Assembly (NCBI GenBank): GCA_025454445.1
Contig: JALOOK010000023.1
Span: forward strand, 1-15,242
DNA from: Oscillatoria sp. Prado101
GTDB lineage: Bacteria; Cyanobacteriota; Cyanobacteriia; Cyanobacteriales; Oscillatoriaceae
Direction of reading: 5' to 3'
DNA: 15,242 nt
Made by a program: the position numbers and the translations under genes. Positions 7,041 through 13,292 of the stretch are shown in pieces (positions within the stretch are counted from its first letter, which is position 1; each line of letters begins with the position of its first letter). The notes beneath the pieces are model-generated. The model was given only the letters and a program-made list of their open reading frames with translations. It searched no databases and had not been told where the DNA came from.

Positions 7041-7181
7041 GTCAAGTTGCTACCTACAAGCCCAAGTATATAGATCCCCCCAAACCCCCCTAAAAAAGGG
7101 GGGCTTTGAGCATTCCCCCCCTTAAAAAGGGGGGGATAGGGGGGGATCTCGCCCGACTCACTTGTAGGTAGAAACTTTAGT
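7041..7181. mobile_element. MITE-like inverted-repeat element between divergent ABC genes
   Basis: Terminal inverted repeats at 7041-7060 and 7162-7181 match at about 17 of 20 positions, including a perfect CTACCTACAAG/CTTGTAGGTAG (7050-7060, 7161-7171). Inside are AGATCCCCCC/GGGGGGATCT arms and two C/G hairpins (7085-7103 and 7115-7135, loops TAAAAAA and TTAAAAA). TATATTAA flanks the element at 7033-7040 and 7182-7189 as a possible 8-bp target-site duplication. It has no coding capacity, so any movement would need a transposase elsewhere. AT-rich flanks weaken the duplication evidence. Confidence 0.5.
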
Positions 7182-7253
7182 TATATTAACCTTCCCTCAG
7201 CAACTCTACCGCAGGGTGCGCCCAGACTGTAACATTACTTAAAGAACGGTGCC

Positions 7254-7283
7254 ATCTGCGTTTATCTGCGTTTATCTGCGGTT
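7254..7283 (+). repeat. Three tandem 10-bp units upstream of the ATPase gene
   Basis: ATCTGCGTTT at 7254-7263 and 7264-7273, then ATCTGCGGTT at 7274-7283, end 6 bp before ATG 7290. There is no Shine-Dalgarno in this stretch. The array sits in the probable leader of the ATPase mRNA; its function is unknown. Confidence 0.85.
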
Positions 7284-7289
7284 CAAAAC

Positions 7290-8063
7290 ATGCTCGACTC
7301 CTCAAACCCTCCCAAACTAGAAGTCCGCAATTTATTCAAAGCCTTTCCCAGTCAGGGAAAGCAAATGATGGCGCTGCAGAACATCAACCTGCAAGTTTAT
7401 CCGGGTGAATTTGTCTGTATTGTCGGGGCGTCTGGGTGCGGAAAATCCACCCTGCTGAATATTATCGCCGGTTTGACGCCCCCCTCCTCCGGACAAGTGC
7501 TGGTTGACGGCGAAAGCGTACCCAGTCCCGGACCCGATAGAGGAATGGTTTTCCAGAATTTTTCCCTATTTCCCTGGCTAACTGTAGCGGATAATATCAG
7601 CTTTGGCTTGCAACTGCGGCGCATCCCTCGGAAAGAGATGCAGCAGAGAATTGATTACTACTTGGATGTGGTAAACTTAACTCAGTTTGCCCGCTCTTAT
7701 CCCAAACAGCTGTCAGGCGGAATGAAACAGCGAGTCGCAATTGCTCGCGCCTTAGCCAACGAACCGGAAGTTTTGCTGATGGACGAACCATTCGGGGCGC
7801 TCGACGCTCAAACCAAAGAACAGATGCAGCAATTTGTGCTAGAATTGTGGCAGAAAACCCGGATTACTGTTCTAACCATCACCCATGATGTGGAGGAAGC
7901 GATTTTCCTCTCTCAGCGCATCTATGTAATGAGCGCCCGCCCCGGACAAATCAAAGAGGAAATCCTTGTCGATTTGCCGGCGCACCGGGATTTGGAGATG
8001 AAACTCAGCCCGGAGTTTGTTGAAATTAAGCGGCGGTTGATTGCCGGTTTGCGAGAGGGGTGA
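7290..8063 (+). CDS. ABC transporter ATP-binding protein, nitrate/sulfonate/taurine (NrtD/SsuB/TauB) type
   Basis: A 257-residue ABC ATPase that powers uptake on the cytoplasmic face of the membrane. Walker A GASGCGKST (46-54), Q-loop Gln89 in MVFQNFSLFPWLTV, signature LSGGMKQR (141-148), Walker B VLLMDEP (161-167), FGALDAQT and switch His199 (TITHDVEEA) are all intact. The MVFQ-x-FSLFPWLTV segment and the C-terminal VMSARPGQI...DLP are typical of the SsuB/TauB/NrtD group, matching the divergent permease at 6177-7004, its likely partner. The solute-binding protein is missing from the window, so the substrate remains open. ATG 7290 is the first in-frame start near the conserved N-terminus. Confidence 0.9.
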   Translation: MLDSSNPPKLEVRNLFKAFPSQGKQMMALQNINLQVYPGEFVCIVGASGCGKSTLLNIIAGLTPPSSGQVLVDGESVPSPGPDRGMVFQNFSLFPWLTVADNISFGLQLRRIPRKEMQQRIDYYLDVVNLTQFARSYPKQLSGGMKQRVAIARALANEPEVLLMDEPFGALDAQTKEQMQQFVLELWQKTRITVLTITHDVEEAIFLSQRIYVMSARPGQIKEEILVDLPAHRDLEMKLSPEFVEIKRRLIAGLREG

Positions 8064-8076
8064 AGAAATCGGATGA

Positions 8077-8109
8077 AGAAACCGGGTTTCTTAAAGAAAC
8101 CCGGTTTCT
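8077..8109. repeat. GAAACCGGGTTTC-type hairpin, copy 2 (full)
   Basis: AGAAACCGGGTTTC (8077-8090), loop TTAAA, GAAACCCGGTTTCT (8096-8109): a perfect 14-bp stem, 14 bp after the ATPase stop. Its arms are in the opposite orientation to the copies at 3647 and 12809. Confidence 0.9.
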
Positions 8110-8122
8110 GGCGCCTGGGTGA

Positions 8123-8155
8123 AGAAACCGGGTTTCTTAAAGAAACCCGGTTTCT
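8123..8155. repeat. GAAACCGGGTTTC-type hairpin, copy 3 (full)
   Basis: Identical to the copy at 8077-8109 and only 13 bp from it, so the two form a tandem pair. They fill the gap between the convergent ATPase and Nudix genes, where they might block read-through. No T-tract is present. Confidence 0.9.
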
Positions 8156-8173
8156 GTAGCACACGCTCAACAA

Positions 8174-8611
8174 TTACTTTCGCGCATCAGCTTTTATGAA
8201 ATCCAGCAAAATTTGCTGGTGAGGGCGTCCGAGGGGGCGCATTTCACCGGCTTTTCGCGAATAGCCCTCACCCTGTCCAATTTCTTCAGGGGTGAGCAAA
8301 TCCATATCCCAGCCTTCTCCCAACACGAGCTGGCTCAATTCCACATCCAGTTCGCCGTGAAAAACATGACGCACGACAGAGGAATCGGAATACAAACCAA
8401 ACTTTGACATCAGCGGTGGCGCGTAGCCGATTTCTTCTAGCAGTTCGCGCTTGACTGCGACTTCTGGCGTCTCATCAGGCTCCATGTGACCGCCGAAAAA
8501 CCCCCAGCATCCGGGATAGATAATGCCGGGTATATTATCTCGCAGCTGGAGCAGAAATTTCCCGTCGCGATACAAAATAGCGATGGCGACATGAACCGGT
8601 TTGTTACTCAT
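8174..8611 (-). CDS. Nudix hydrolase
   Basis: A 145-residue Nudix protein; the family hydrolyses nucleoside diphosphates linked to another group, using divalent metal. The Nudix box fits the consensus exactly at 41-63: Gly41, Glu47, REL (55-57), the metal-binding EE pair at 59-60, and IGY (61-63). The upstream strand pattern VHVAIAILYRDGKFLLQLRD is also typical. Outside the box the protein gives no reliable clue to substrate. Its ATG shares the ATGAGTAA sequence with the stop of the upstream OB-fold gene, an 8-bp overlap that implies co-transcription and coupled translation. Confidence 0.9.
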   Translation of the reverse strand: MSNKPVHVAIAILYRDGKFLLQLRDNIPGIIYPGCWGFFGGHMEPDETPEVAVKRELLEEIGYAPPLMSKFGLYSDSSVVRHVFHGELDVELSQLVLGEGWDMDLLTPEEIGQGEGYSRKAGEMRPLGRPHQQILLDFIKADARK

Positions 8612-9038
8612 CGTGAACTGATCGTGATTTGGGGGCTGGCTGGCGCTGCAACTGTTCCTGCTCTTTTATATAAACCTCTCCTAACTCCTGACCTGCGACA
8701 GGAATGCTTTCATAATTTACACTTCCCTTAATTGAGACTTCATCGCCCAGATTAGGCAGGGTTTTGTTAGTGATAACCCAAACGTTGCCGGTGGCATCTT
8801 GCAGCTGGTAAGCGCCGCCTTTCCCCAGAAAAGGCGCTCGCTTTTCCACCTTACCTCGCACATAAACCGTCGAATTAACATCCCGCTTTTGCTGGATATC
8901 TCCAAGATCGGTTTCTCCGTTAGATCTAAACAAAGTCATCTGAGCGGCTGCAGTCAGCCCTCCCAGCAGCACGGATAAAGAAGTCAGTGCTAAAATCTGG
9001 GTTTTTCTCGGCCCAATCGCAATTTTCCTGAGTGACAT
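8604..9038 (-). CDS. Membrane-anchored OB-fold-like protein of unknown function
   Basis: A 144-residue protein from ATG 9038; an in-frame ATG at 9071 would add 11 residues. The shorter form is preferred because it gives a compact MSLRKIA start before the hydrophobic segment. Residues 13-33 form one membrane helix or uncleaved signal. Residues 56-125 (TVYVRGKVEKRAPFLGKGG, YQLQDATGNVWVIT, GDEVSIKGSV, GEVYIKE) resemble an OB-fold with the RGKV...YQLQD.TG.VWV pattern. The C-terminus is polar and Pro/Gln-rich. It lies first in a two-gene operon with the Nudix hydrolase. The domain call is by pattern only. Confidence 0.68.
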   Translation of the reverse strand: MSLRKIAIGPRKTQILALTSLSVLLGGLTAAAQMTLFRSNGETDLGDIQQKRDVNSTVYVRGKVEKRAPFLGKGGAYQLQDATGNVWVITNKTLPNLGDEVSIKGSVNYESIPVAGQELGEVYIKEQEQLQRQPAPKSRSVHDE

Positions 9039-9071
9039 ACAGCAACACTTTGTAACGCTTATCTCCAGCAT

Positions 9072-9185
9072 AATGGTTTATAGTGTCACATAAAGGCGCG
9101 TGTGGCAGCTCCCTTTTCCTGAGCTGCGTGCCGGTGAAGCACCGCACCCCCAGATGCGCCCGAGCGAACCCTGGCATCAACCCCA
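9072..9185. promoter_or_regulatory. Divergent promoter region between the OB-fold gene and folD
   Basis: This spacer separates two genes transcribed away from each other and so must hold both promoters. It contains a 7-bp inverted repeat GCAGCTC (9105-9111) / GAGCTGC (9121-9127) with a 9-nt centre. A TATAAA lies near 9079-9084 on the minus strand, close to the upstream ATG candidate, which favours the downstream start of the OB-fold gene. No convincing -35 element was found. Confidence 0.35.
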
Positions 9186-10058
9186 ATGGACACCAAAACT
9201 GCCCAAATTCTAGACGGTAAAGCCCTCGCCCAGAAAATCCAAGCCCAACTGCAACAGCGCGTCAAATCCTTGCAGCAAGCGCGAAATCGCCCCCCCGGAC
9301 TGGCGGTGCTGATGGTGGGCGACAACCCCGCCAGCGCCGTTTATGTGCGCAATAAAGAGCGCTCCTGCGCCAAAGTCGGCATCGCCTCTTATGGCAAGCA
9401 CTTCCCCACCGAAACCAGCCAAACCGAACTGGAGGAAGTGATTCACCGGCTCAATTCTGACGAGCGAGTGGACGGCATTCTCGTCCAACTCCCACTCCCC
9501 AAACACTTAGACGCGATTTCCCTGCTCTACCAAATAGACCCCGACAAAGATGCTGACGGACTGCACCCCGCTAACATGGGGCGACTGCTGCGCGGGGAGC
9601 CCGGTTTGCGCAGCTGCACACCGGCAGGAGTGATGCGCCTGCTGCAAGAATACCAGATTGACCCCGCCGGCAAACAGGCAGTCGTGATTGGGCGCAGCAT
9701 TTTAGTCGGCAAACCGATGGCGCTCATGCTACTGGAAACCAACGCCACCGTCACCATCGCCCACTCCCGAACCCCCGACCTGGCAGCGGTCGCCCGCAGC
9801 GCTGATATCCTGGTAGTAGCAGCCGGTCGCCCAGAAATGATCTCAGGCCATATGGTCAAACCCGGAGCCACTGTCGTGGATGTGGGCATCAACAGCATCA
9901 CCGACGCCACCGGCAACTCCCGCCTGGTCGGGGATGTCCACTTCGATTCCGCCCAACAGGTGGCCGAATTTATCACCCCCGTGCCCGGTGGCATCGGCCC
10001 CATGACCGTGGCCATGTTGCTGGCTAATACGGTAGAGAGCTACAGCAAAAAAAGCTAA
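9186..10058 (+). CDS. folD: Bifunctional methylenetetrahydrofolate dehydrogenase / cyclohydrolase FolD
   Basis: A 290-residue cytoplasmic enzyme that interconverts 5,10-methylene-, methenyl- and 10-formyl-tetrahydrofolate, supplying formyl groups for purines and initiator tRNA. Length is normal. Active-site segments are intact: YVRNKERSCAKVGI (53-66, with Tyr53 and catalytic Lys57), QLPLP with Gln101, DKDADGLHP with Asp124, the dinucleotide-binding VIGRSILVGKP (167-177) and PVPGGIGPMTVAMLLANT (265-282). ATG 9186 begins right before the first conserved residues, although the ribosome site is weak. It precedes crtE by 152 bp, with a strong hairpin between them, so co-transcription is uncertain. 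Confidence 0.96.
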   Translation: MDTKTAQILDGKALAQKIQAQLQQRVKSLQQARNRPPGLAVLMVGDNPASAVYVRNKERSCAKVGIASYGKHFPTETSQTELEEVIHRLNSDERVDGILVQLPLPKHLDAISLLYQIDPDKDADGLHPANMGRLLRGEPGLRSCTPAGVMRLLQEYQIDPAGKQAVVIGRSILVGKPMALMLLETNATVTIAHSRTPDLAAVARSADILVVAAGRPEMISGHMVKPGATVVDVGINSITDATGNSRLVGDVHFDSAQQVAEFITPVPGGIGPMTVAMLLANTVESYSKKS

Positions 10059-10075
10059 TCGGGAATGGGGAGTGG

Positions 10076-10111
10076 AGATGTGAGCCCCGATTAAGATGTG
10101 AGCCGGGATTA
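10076..10111 (+). repeat. Two 18-bp direct repeats after folD
   Basis: AGATGTGAGCCCCGATTA (10076-10093) and AGATGTGAGCCGGGATTA (10094-10111) abut and differ at two positions. The second overlaps the left arm of the hairpin at 10101-10159. Confidence 0.85.
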
Positions 10112-10159
10112 GGGGATTTGGGGATTGCTGTATTTTCCCCTAATCCCCTAATCCCGGCT
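10101..10159. repeat. Long hairpin between folD and crtE
   Basis: AGCCGGGATTAGGGGAT (10101-10117) is perfectly complementary to 10143-10159. One more pair, one T-T mismatch and five pairs (10120-10124 with 10136-10140) extend the stem to about 24 positions around an 11-nt loop. It would be very stable in RNA. No T-tract follows, so it may act as an mRNA barrier or be a dispersed repeat rather than a classic terminator. Confidence 0.85.
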
Positions 10160-10210
10160 GCCAATCTCCCTTAAAATTGTTTAGGAAGTTACAGATCGAG
10201 GGATTACGGG

Positions 10211-11143
10211 ATGGTATCGACCAAGGAAATTGATTCGCTTGACAAGCAAGAGGAATCCGCGTTTGACTTATCAGCCTACCTGGCAGAAAAACAAGCTCAG
10301 GTGGAAGCGGCGCTGGAGCGTGCCATCCCGGTGACCTATCCCGAGAAGATTTACGAAGCCATGCGCTACTCCCTGCTTGCCGGTGGGAAGCGTTTGCGCC
10401 CTATACTGTGTCTGGCCAGTTGCCAGCTGATCGGCGGCACCCCCGAAATGGCCATGCCGACCGCCTGCGCCCTGGAGATGGTTCACACCATGTCGCTAAT
10501 TCACGACGACTTGCCGGCAATGGACAATGACGACTACCGCCGGGGGAAGTTGACAAATCACAAAGTTTATGGTGAGGATATTGCGATTCTGGCGGGCGAC
10601 GGGCTGCTGACATACGCCTTTGAGTTTATTGCCGCCAACACCCAAAACGTGCCGGCGGAGCGGGTGGTGCGGGCGATTGCCCAGTTGGCTCGCGCCTTCG
10701 GGCCGGCTGGGGTGGTCGGCGGGCAAGTGGTAGACTTGGAATGGGAAGGCAAGCCTGATGTGCCGGTGGAAACGCTCAACTTTATCCACACCCACAAAAC
10801 TGGTGCCCTGCTGGAAGCCTGTGTGGTTTGCGGGGCGCTGCTGGCGGGAGCGCCGGCAGAAGACCTGCAGCGGCTGTCGAGCTACGCCAAGAAGATAGGG
10901 TTGGCGTTTCAGATTGTAGATGATATCCTGGACATCACGGCCACCACTGAGAAACTGGGTAAAACCGCCGGCAAGGACTTGCAAGCCCAAAAGGCGACCT
11001 ATCCCGGCCTCTGGGGGCTAGAGGAATCGCGGCGACAAGCTCGCCAGCTCATTGATGCGGCCAAAGCGGAACTGGCCCCCTTCGGACAGAAGGCTCAGCC
11101 GCTAATGTCGCTCGCAGATTTTATTACCAACCGCAGTCATTAG
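10211..11143 (+). CDS. crtE: Geranylgeranyl diphosphate synthase CrtE
   Basis: A 310-residue trans-prenyl diphosphate synthase. It condenses IPP with allylic diphosphates to make GGPP for carotenoids, chlorophyll phytol and quinone tails. GGKRLRP (58-64), the first aspartate-rich motif DDLPAMDNDD (99-108), GEDIAILAGD (121-130), GGQVVD (170-175), HTHKTGALLEA (193-203) and the second aspartate motif FQIVDDILD (233-241) are intact. Polyprenyl synthases share the fold, but length, motif spacing and position before a DUF212 gene fit cyanobacterial CrtE. ATG 10211 follows a GGG at 10208-10210 with no ideal Shine-Dalgarno. The next gene starts 15 bp after its stop, suggesting one transcript. Confidence 0.94.
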   Translation: MVSTKEIDSLDKQEESAFDLSAYLAEKQAQVEAALERAIPVTYPEKIYEAMRYSLLAGGKRLRPILCLASCQLIGGTPEMAMPTACALEMVHTMSLIHDDLPAMDNDDYRRGKLTNHKVYGEDIAILAGDGLLTYAFEFIAANTQNVPAERVVRAIAQLARAFGPAGVVGGQVVDLEWEGKPDVPVETLNFIHTHKTGALLEACVVCGALLAGAPAEDLQRLSSYAKKIGLAFQIVDDILDITATTEKLGKTAGKDLQAQKATYPGLWGLEESRRQARQLIDAAKAELAPFGQKAQPLMSLADFITNRSH

Positions 11144-11158
11144 GGTAAGTCAAACACC

Positions 11159-11614
11159 ATGCAGGACTTTGGCCACATCCTCGACAACCAGGTACTGCTG
11201 GTTGCTATTTTCGCCTGTCTCCTCGCTCAAGTCTTAAAAGTGACGATTGAGTTGGTCAAAAATGGCAAGGTCAGCGTGCGCATTCTGGTAACCGCCGGCG
11301 GCATGCCCAGCGCTCACTCTGCCTTCGTCACCGCTTTGGCCACCGGCGTCGGACAGACACTGGGATGGGAAACGCCGGAGTTTGCCGTCGCGGCAATTTT
11401 TGCCATTATTGTCATGTACGACGCCGCCGGTGTCCGTCAAGCCGCCGGCAAGCAGGCTCGCATCCTCAACCAAATCATTGACGAGCTGTTTCAAGAACAC
11501 CCCGAATTTAATGAAGACCGGCTCAAGGAATTGCTCGGTCACACTCCCTTTCAGGTGATAGTGGGCTCCACCTTGGGCGTCGCTGTCTCCTGGCTGGCGG
11601 GACCGGCTTATTGA
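11159..11614 (+). CDS. Divergent PAP2 family protein (DUF212)
   Basis: A 151-residue membrane protein related to PAP2 phosphatases. Hydrophobic segments lie at about 11-30, 52-66, 74-92 and 132-147. Conserved GGMPSAHSAFV (47-57), MYDAAGVRQAAGKQA (86-100) and GHTPFQVIVGSTLG (127-140) are typical of DUF212; the PSAH and later GHT segments recall PAP2 phosphatase motifs. The catalytic activity of this branch is unknown to me. It sits 15 bp behind crtE, which makes a role in prenyl-phosphate turnover a reasonable but unproven guess. The family assignment is firm. Confidence 0.9.
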   Translation: MQDFGHILDNQVLLVAIFACLLAQVLKVTIELVKNGKVSVRILVTAGGMPSAHSAFVTALATGVGQTLGWETPEFAVAAIFAIIVMYDAAGVRQAAGKQARILNQIIDELFQEHPEFNEDRLKELLGHTPFQVIVGSTLGVAVSWLAGPAY

Positions 11615-11635
11615 GTGCGGGGGCTCCACTAGCCT

Positions 11636-11665
11636 GAAACCCGGTTTTTTTAGCTACCGGGTTTC
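11636..11665. repeat. GAAACCCGGT hairpin, degenerate copy
   Basis: GAAACCCGGT (11636-11645) pairs perfectly with ACCGGGTTTC (11656-11665) around the loop TTTTTTAGCT. It is a diverged copy of the 14-bp hairpin family and lies 22 bp after the DUF212 stop, where it could end the crtE transcript. Confidence 0.75.
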
Positions 11666-11712
11666 TCAACCGGGTACTGCGTAAAAAGTAGTGATACCAA
11701 TTTTAGATTTTG

Positions 11713-11777
11713 GGTCAAAAATACGATCTAGTTTTTTCACCCTTGACCTTTGACTGTCAGTCAATCGAATTTGACTG
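11713..11777. promoter_or_regulatory. Cluster of TTGAC half-sites at the deacetylase start
   Basis: GGTCAA (11713-11718), TTGACC (11743-11748), TTGACTG (11750-11756), CAGTCAA (11758-11764) and TTGACTG (11771-11777) occur in 65 bp. The middle two form a 15-bp palindrome with one central base. The TTGACTGT copies at 11750 and 11771 are 21 bp apart, two helical turns. This arrangement suggests a binding site for a dimeric regulator, unidentified. Confidence 0.4.
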
Positions 11778-12484
11778 TGAAAATACATAAAATAAACAGA
11801 AAATTTCTAATATTAATAATCGGCTTATCTGCTCTGCTTTTCGCCGTCACGCTCACCCCGAAAATTCAGGAGTTTTTTGGCATCAATCGGGCGCACACTC
11901 AACAGAAAATCGTCGCTTTATCTTATGACGACGGCCCCAACCCGCCCTATACAAACCAGCTCCTCGATGTTCTGGCTCGCGACAAGATAAAAGCTACTTT
12001 TTATGAAATCGGTCTTAATATTGAAAAGCACCCCGATATTGTGCGGCTGATTGTTGCCAAGGGCAACGAGCTAGCGAACCACTCCTACTCGCACCAGAGT
12101 ATGGTTTTTAGATCCCCGGAATTCTACAGAGCAGAGATAGAAAAAACTGACAGCCTTCTGCGCGAATTAAACGTGACTCAAGACATCAGTTTTCGACCTC
12201 CGTGGGGGCGGAGACTTTTACTCCTTCCTTATATCCTTTCCCGGATGGGCAAGAAACTGGTGCTCTGGGATGTGGATTCAGAAGATTATGTAAAAGAACT
12301 CAGCGCTGAAGGAATTGCCAATCGCGTCACTCAACAGGTGCGTCCCGGGTCAATCGTACTTCTGCATGACGGTGGGGGCGATCGCTCGCGCACGGTGGCT
12401 GCAACTAAAATAATCATCAAAAGCCTCAAGTCAAAGGGCTACGAATTTCTCACGGTTTCTCAGCTACTTTCGAGAGGGAGGTAG
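11750..12484 (+). CDS. Membrane-anchored polysaccharide deacetylase (NodB homology domain)
   Basis: A carbohydrate esterase family 4 protein of up to 244 residues. Such enzymes remove acetyl groups from chitin, peptidoglycan or other N-acetylated polysaccharides outside the membrane. Residues 18-36 form an N-terminal anchor. NodB motifs follow: SYDDGP (58-63, Asp60 and Asp61), HSYSH with metal-ligand His111 and His115, RPPWG (149-153), DVDSEDY (174-180) and LLHDG with His206. All key residues are present, so activity is likely; the substrate is unknown. No ATG exists upstream of the catalytic domain. TTG 11750, TTG 11771 and GTG 11777 are the possible starts, and the first lies inside a palindrome, so the true start may be one of the later two. 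Confidence 0.88.
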   Translation: MTVSQSNLTVKIHKINRKFLILIIGLSALLFAVTLTPKIQEFFGINRAHTQQKIVALSYDDGPNPPYTNQLLDVLARDKIKATFYEIGLNIEKHPDIVRLIVAKGNELANHSYSHQSMVFRSPEFYRAEIEKTDSLLRELNVTQDISFRPPWGRRLLLLPYILSRMGKKLVLWDVDSEDYVKELSAEGIANRVTQQVRPGSIVLLHDGGGDRSRTVAATKIIIKSLKSKGYEFLTVSQLLSRGR

Positions 12485-12498
12485 GAATTTTGCGGGTA

Positions 12499-12513
12499 AG
12501 AAACCGGGTTTCT
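12499..12513. repeat. GAAACCGGGTTTC half-copy
   Basis: AGAAACCGGGTTTCT occurs once without its partner arm, 15 bp after the deacetylase stop. The half unit is itself nearly palindromic. Confidence 0.8.
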
Positions 12514-12555
12514 GGCATTGGGCATCACGCTGGCATTGGGCATCACGCTGGCATT
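12512..12555 (+). repeat. 18-bp tandem repeat, about 2.4 copies
   Basis: CTGGCATTGGGCATCACG occurs at 12512-12529 and 12530-12547 without change, followed by a partial third unit CTGGCATT (12548-12555). The perfect identity suggests a recent expansion. The array overlaps the end of the GAAACC half-copy. Confidence 0.92.
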
Positions 12556-12670
12556 ACTGTGAGTCTTTCCCATTTCTGGGGCCATGGGCCCCGATCCATG
12601 CGCCATGCCATTCATGTCCTGACCTAAATGACAAGTGCTATAGCAGTTTTCAGTTGGATGAAGTACACCC

Positions 12671-12686
12671 CAGAAACCCGGTTTCT
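12671..12686. repeat. GAAACCCGGTTTC half-copy
   Basis: CAGAAACCCGGTTTCT is followed by TTAAGAA and then diverges, so this is a full unit whose right arm has decayed. Confidence 0.75.
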
Positions 12687-12808
12687 TTAAGAATCTAAAG
12701 CAATAATTCCGGAGTTTAGCAACTCAGGAACTCACAAAGGTAGGAAGTTTGAGTTGCAGTTCTTGTTTGCTTCTTTCCCCCTTGTCTTGTCAGCTTCTGG
12801 TAACGGCC

Positions 12809-12841
12809 AGAAACCCGGTTTCTTTAAGAAACCGGGTTTCT
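12809..12841. repeat. GAAACCCGGTTTC-type hairpin, copy 4 (full)
   Basis: AGAAACCCGGTTTC (12809-12822), loop TTTAA, GAAACCGGGTTTCT (12828-12841): identical to the copy at 3647-3679, more than 9 kb away. It lies 72 bp beyond the ycf54 stop, between convergent genes. Confidence 0.9.
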
Positions 12842-12913
12842 ACTGACAGCTTCTTCCCCCACCTCCCCGCATGGAGGAAACCGGCTGCGAGGGGGCGGCG
12901 GAAAGCAACTGGA

Positions 12914-13243
12914 TCAGGACACCGCAGCTAGGGATGCCAGGGGATTTGGGATGGCATCCGAGGGAGCCTGAAATTCGCCGGTTAACACATATTCCAGCCG
13001 CAATTTCAACCAAGTAATAAATTGGGGATTGGTGGAAATTATCGCCGCCGCTGGTTGGGGGCATTTCGCCTTAATTTCTGCCATGGCCGGCACCTCTAAA
13101 AAGGCCGGCTGCTTAATCAGCCAAAAGTCAATCTCTTTTTCCTGTTCTTGGTAGTTGCGAGTGCGCTCCCTGAGGACTTCCTCCAGAGGTTCTTCCACGG
13201 TCAAAAAGCGCTGAGAAGCCAGAAGATAGTAGTAAGTTGCCAT
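12914..13243 (-). CDS. ycf54: Ycf54 family protein, Mg-protoporphyrin monomethyl ester cyclase factor (DUF2488)
   Basis: A 109-residue soluble protein of normal family length. Ycf54 is needed for assembly or stability of the oxidative cyclase that forms the fifth ring of chlorophyll, and works with the di-iron subunit AcsF. Conserved blocks: TYYYLLASQRFLTVEEPLEE (3-22), VLRERTRNY (23-31), KEIDFWLIKQPAFLE (36-50), CPQPAAAIISTNPQFITW (61-78) and LKLRLEYVLTGEF (79-91). AAAGGGA (13260-13254) lies 10 nt before ATG 13243. It is downstream of pdxJ on the same strand, 163 bp away across two tandem-repeat arrays, so it probably has its own promoter. This gene strongly supports an oxygenic phototroph. 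Confidence 0.92.
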   Translation of the reverse strand: MATYYYLLASQRFLTVEEPLEEVLRERTRNYQEQEKEIDFWLIKQPAFLEVPAMAEIKAKCPQPAAAIISTNPQFITWLKLRLEYVLTGEFQAPSDAIPNPLASLAAVS

Positions 13244-13292
13244 CTCAAATCATTCCCTTTCTATCAGGTAAAAATCCTCTCGTTGCCGACTT

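Larger units (their letters stand above)
12485..12913. other. Repeat-rich spacer without a convincing gene
   Basis: It separates the convergent deacetylase and ycf54 genes. It contains a half-copy of the GAAACC unit (12499-12513), an 18-bp tandem repeat (12512-12555), the near-palindrome GGGGCC-ATG-GGCCCC (12578-12592), another half-copy (12671-12686) and a full hairpin (12809-12841). Nothing in it looks like a coding sequence. Confidence 0.6.

Noticed and set aside
12378..12385. HIP1 octamer GCGATCGC as a lineage marker
   Set aside because: Only one copy was noticed, inside the deacetylase gene, so it is not informative here.
3647..12841. GAAACC repeats as a CRISPR array
   Set aside because: Copies are scattered over 9 kb, irregularly spaced and palindromic, with no spacers of uniform size and no cas genes.
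12749..12931. 60-codon plus-strand frame
   Set aside because: Runs through a GAAACC hairpin and into the antisense of ycf54.
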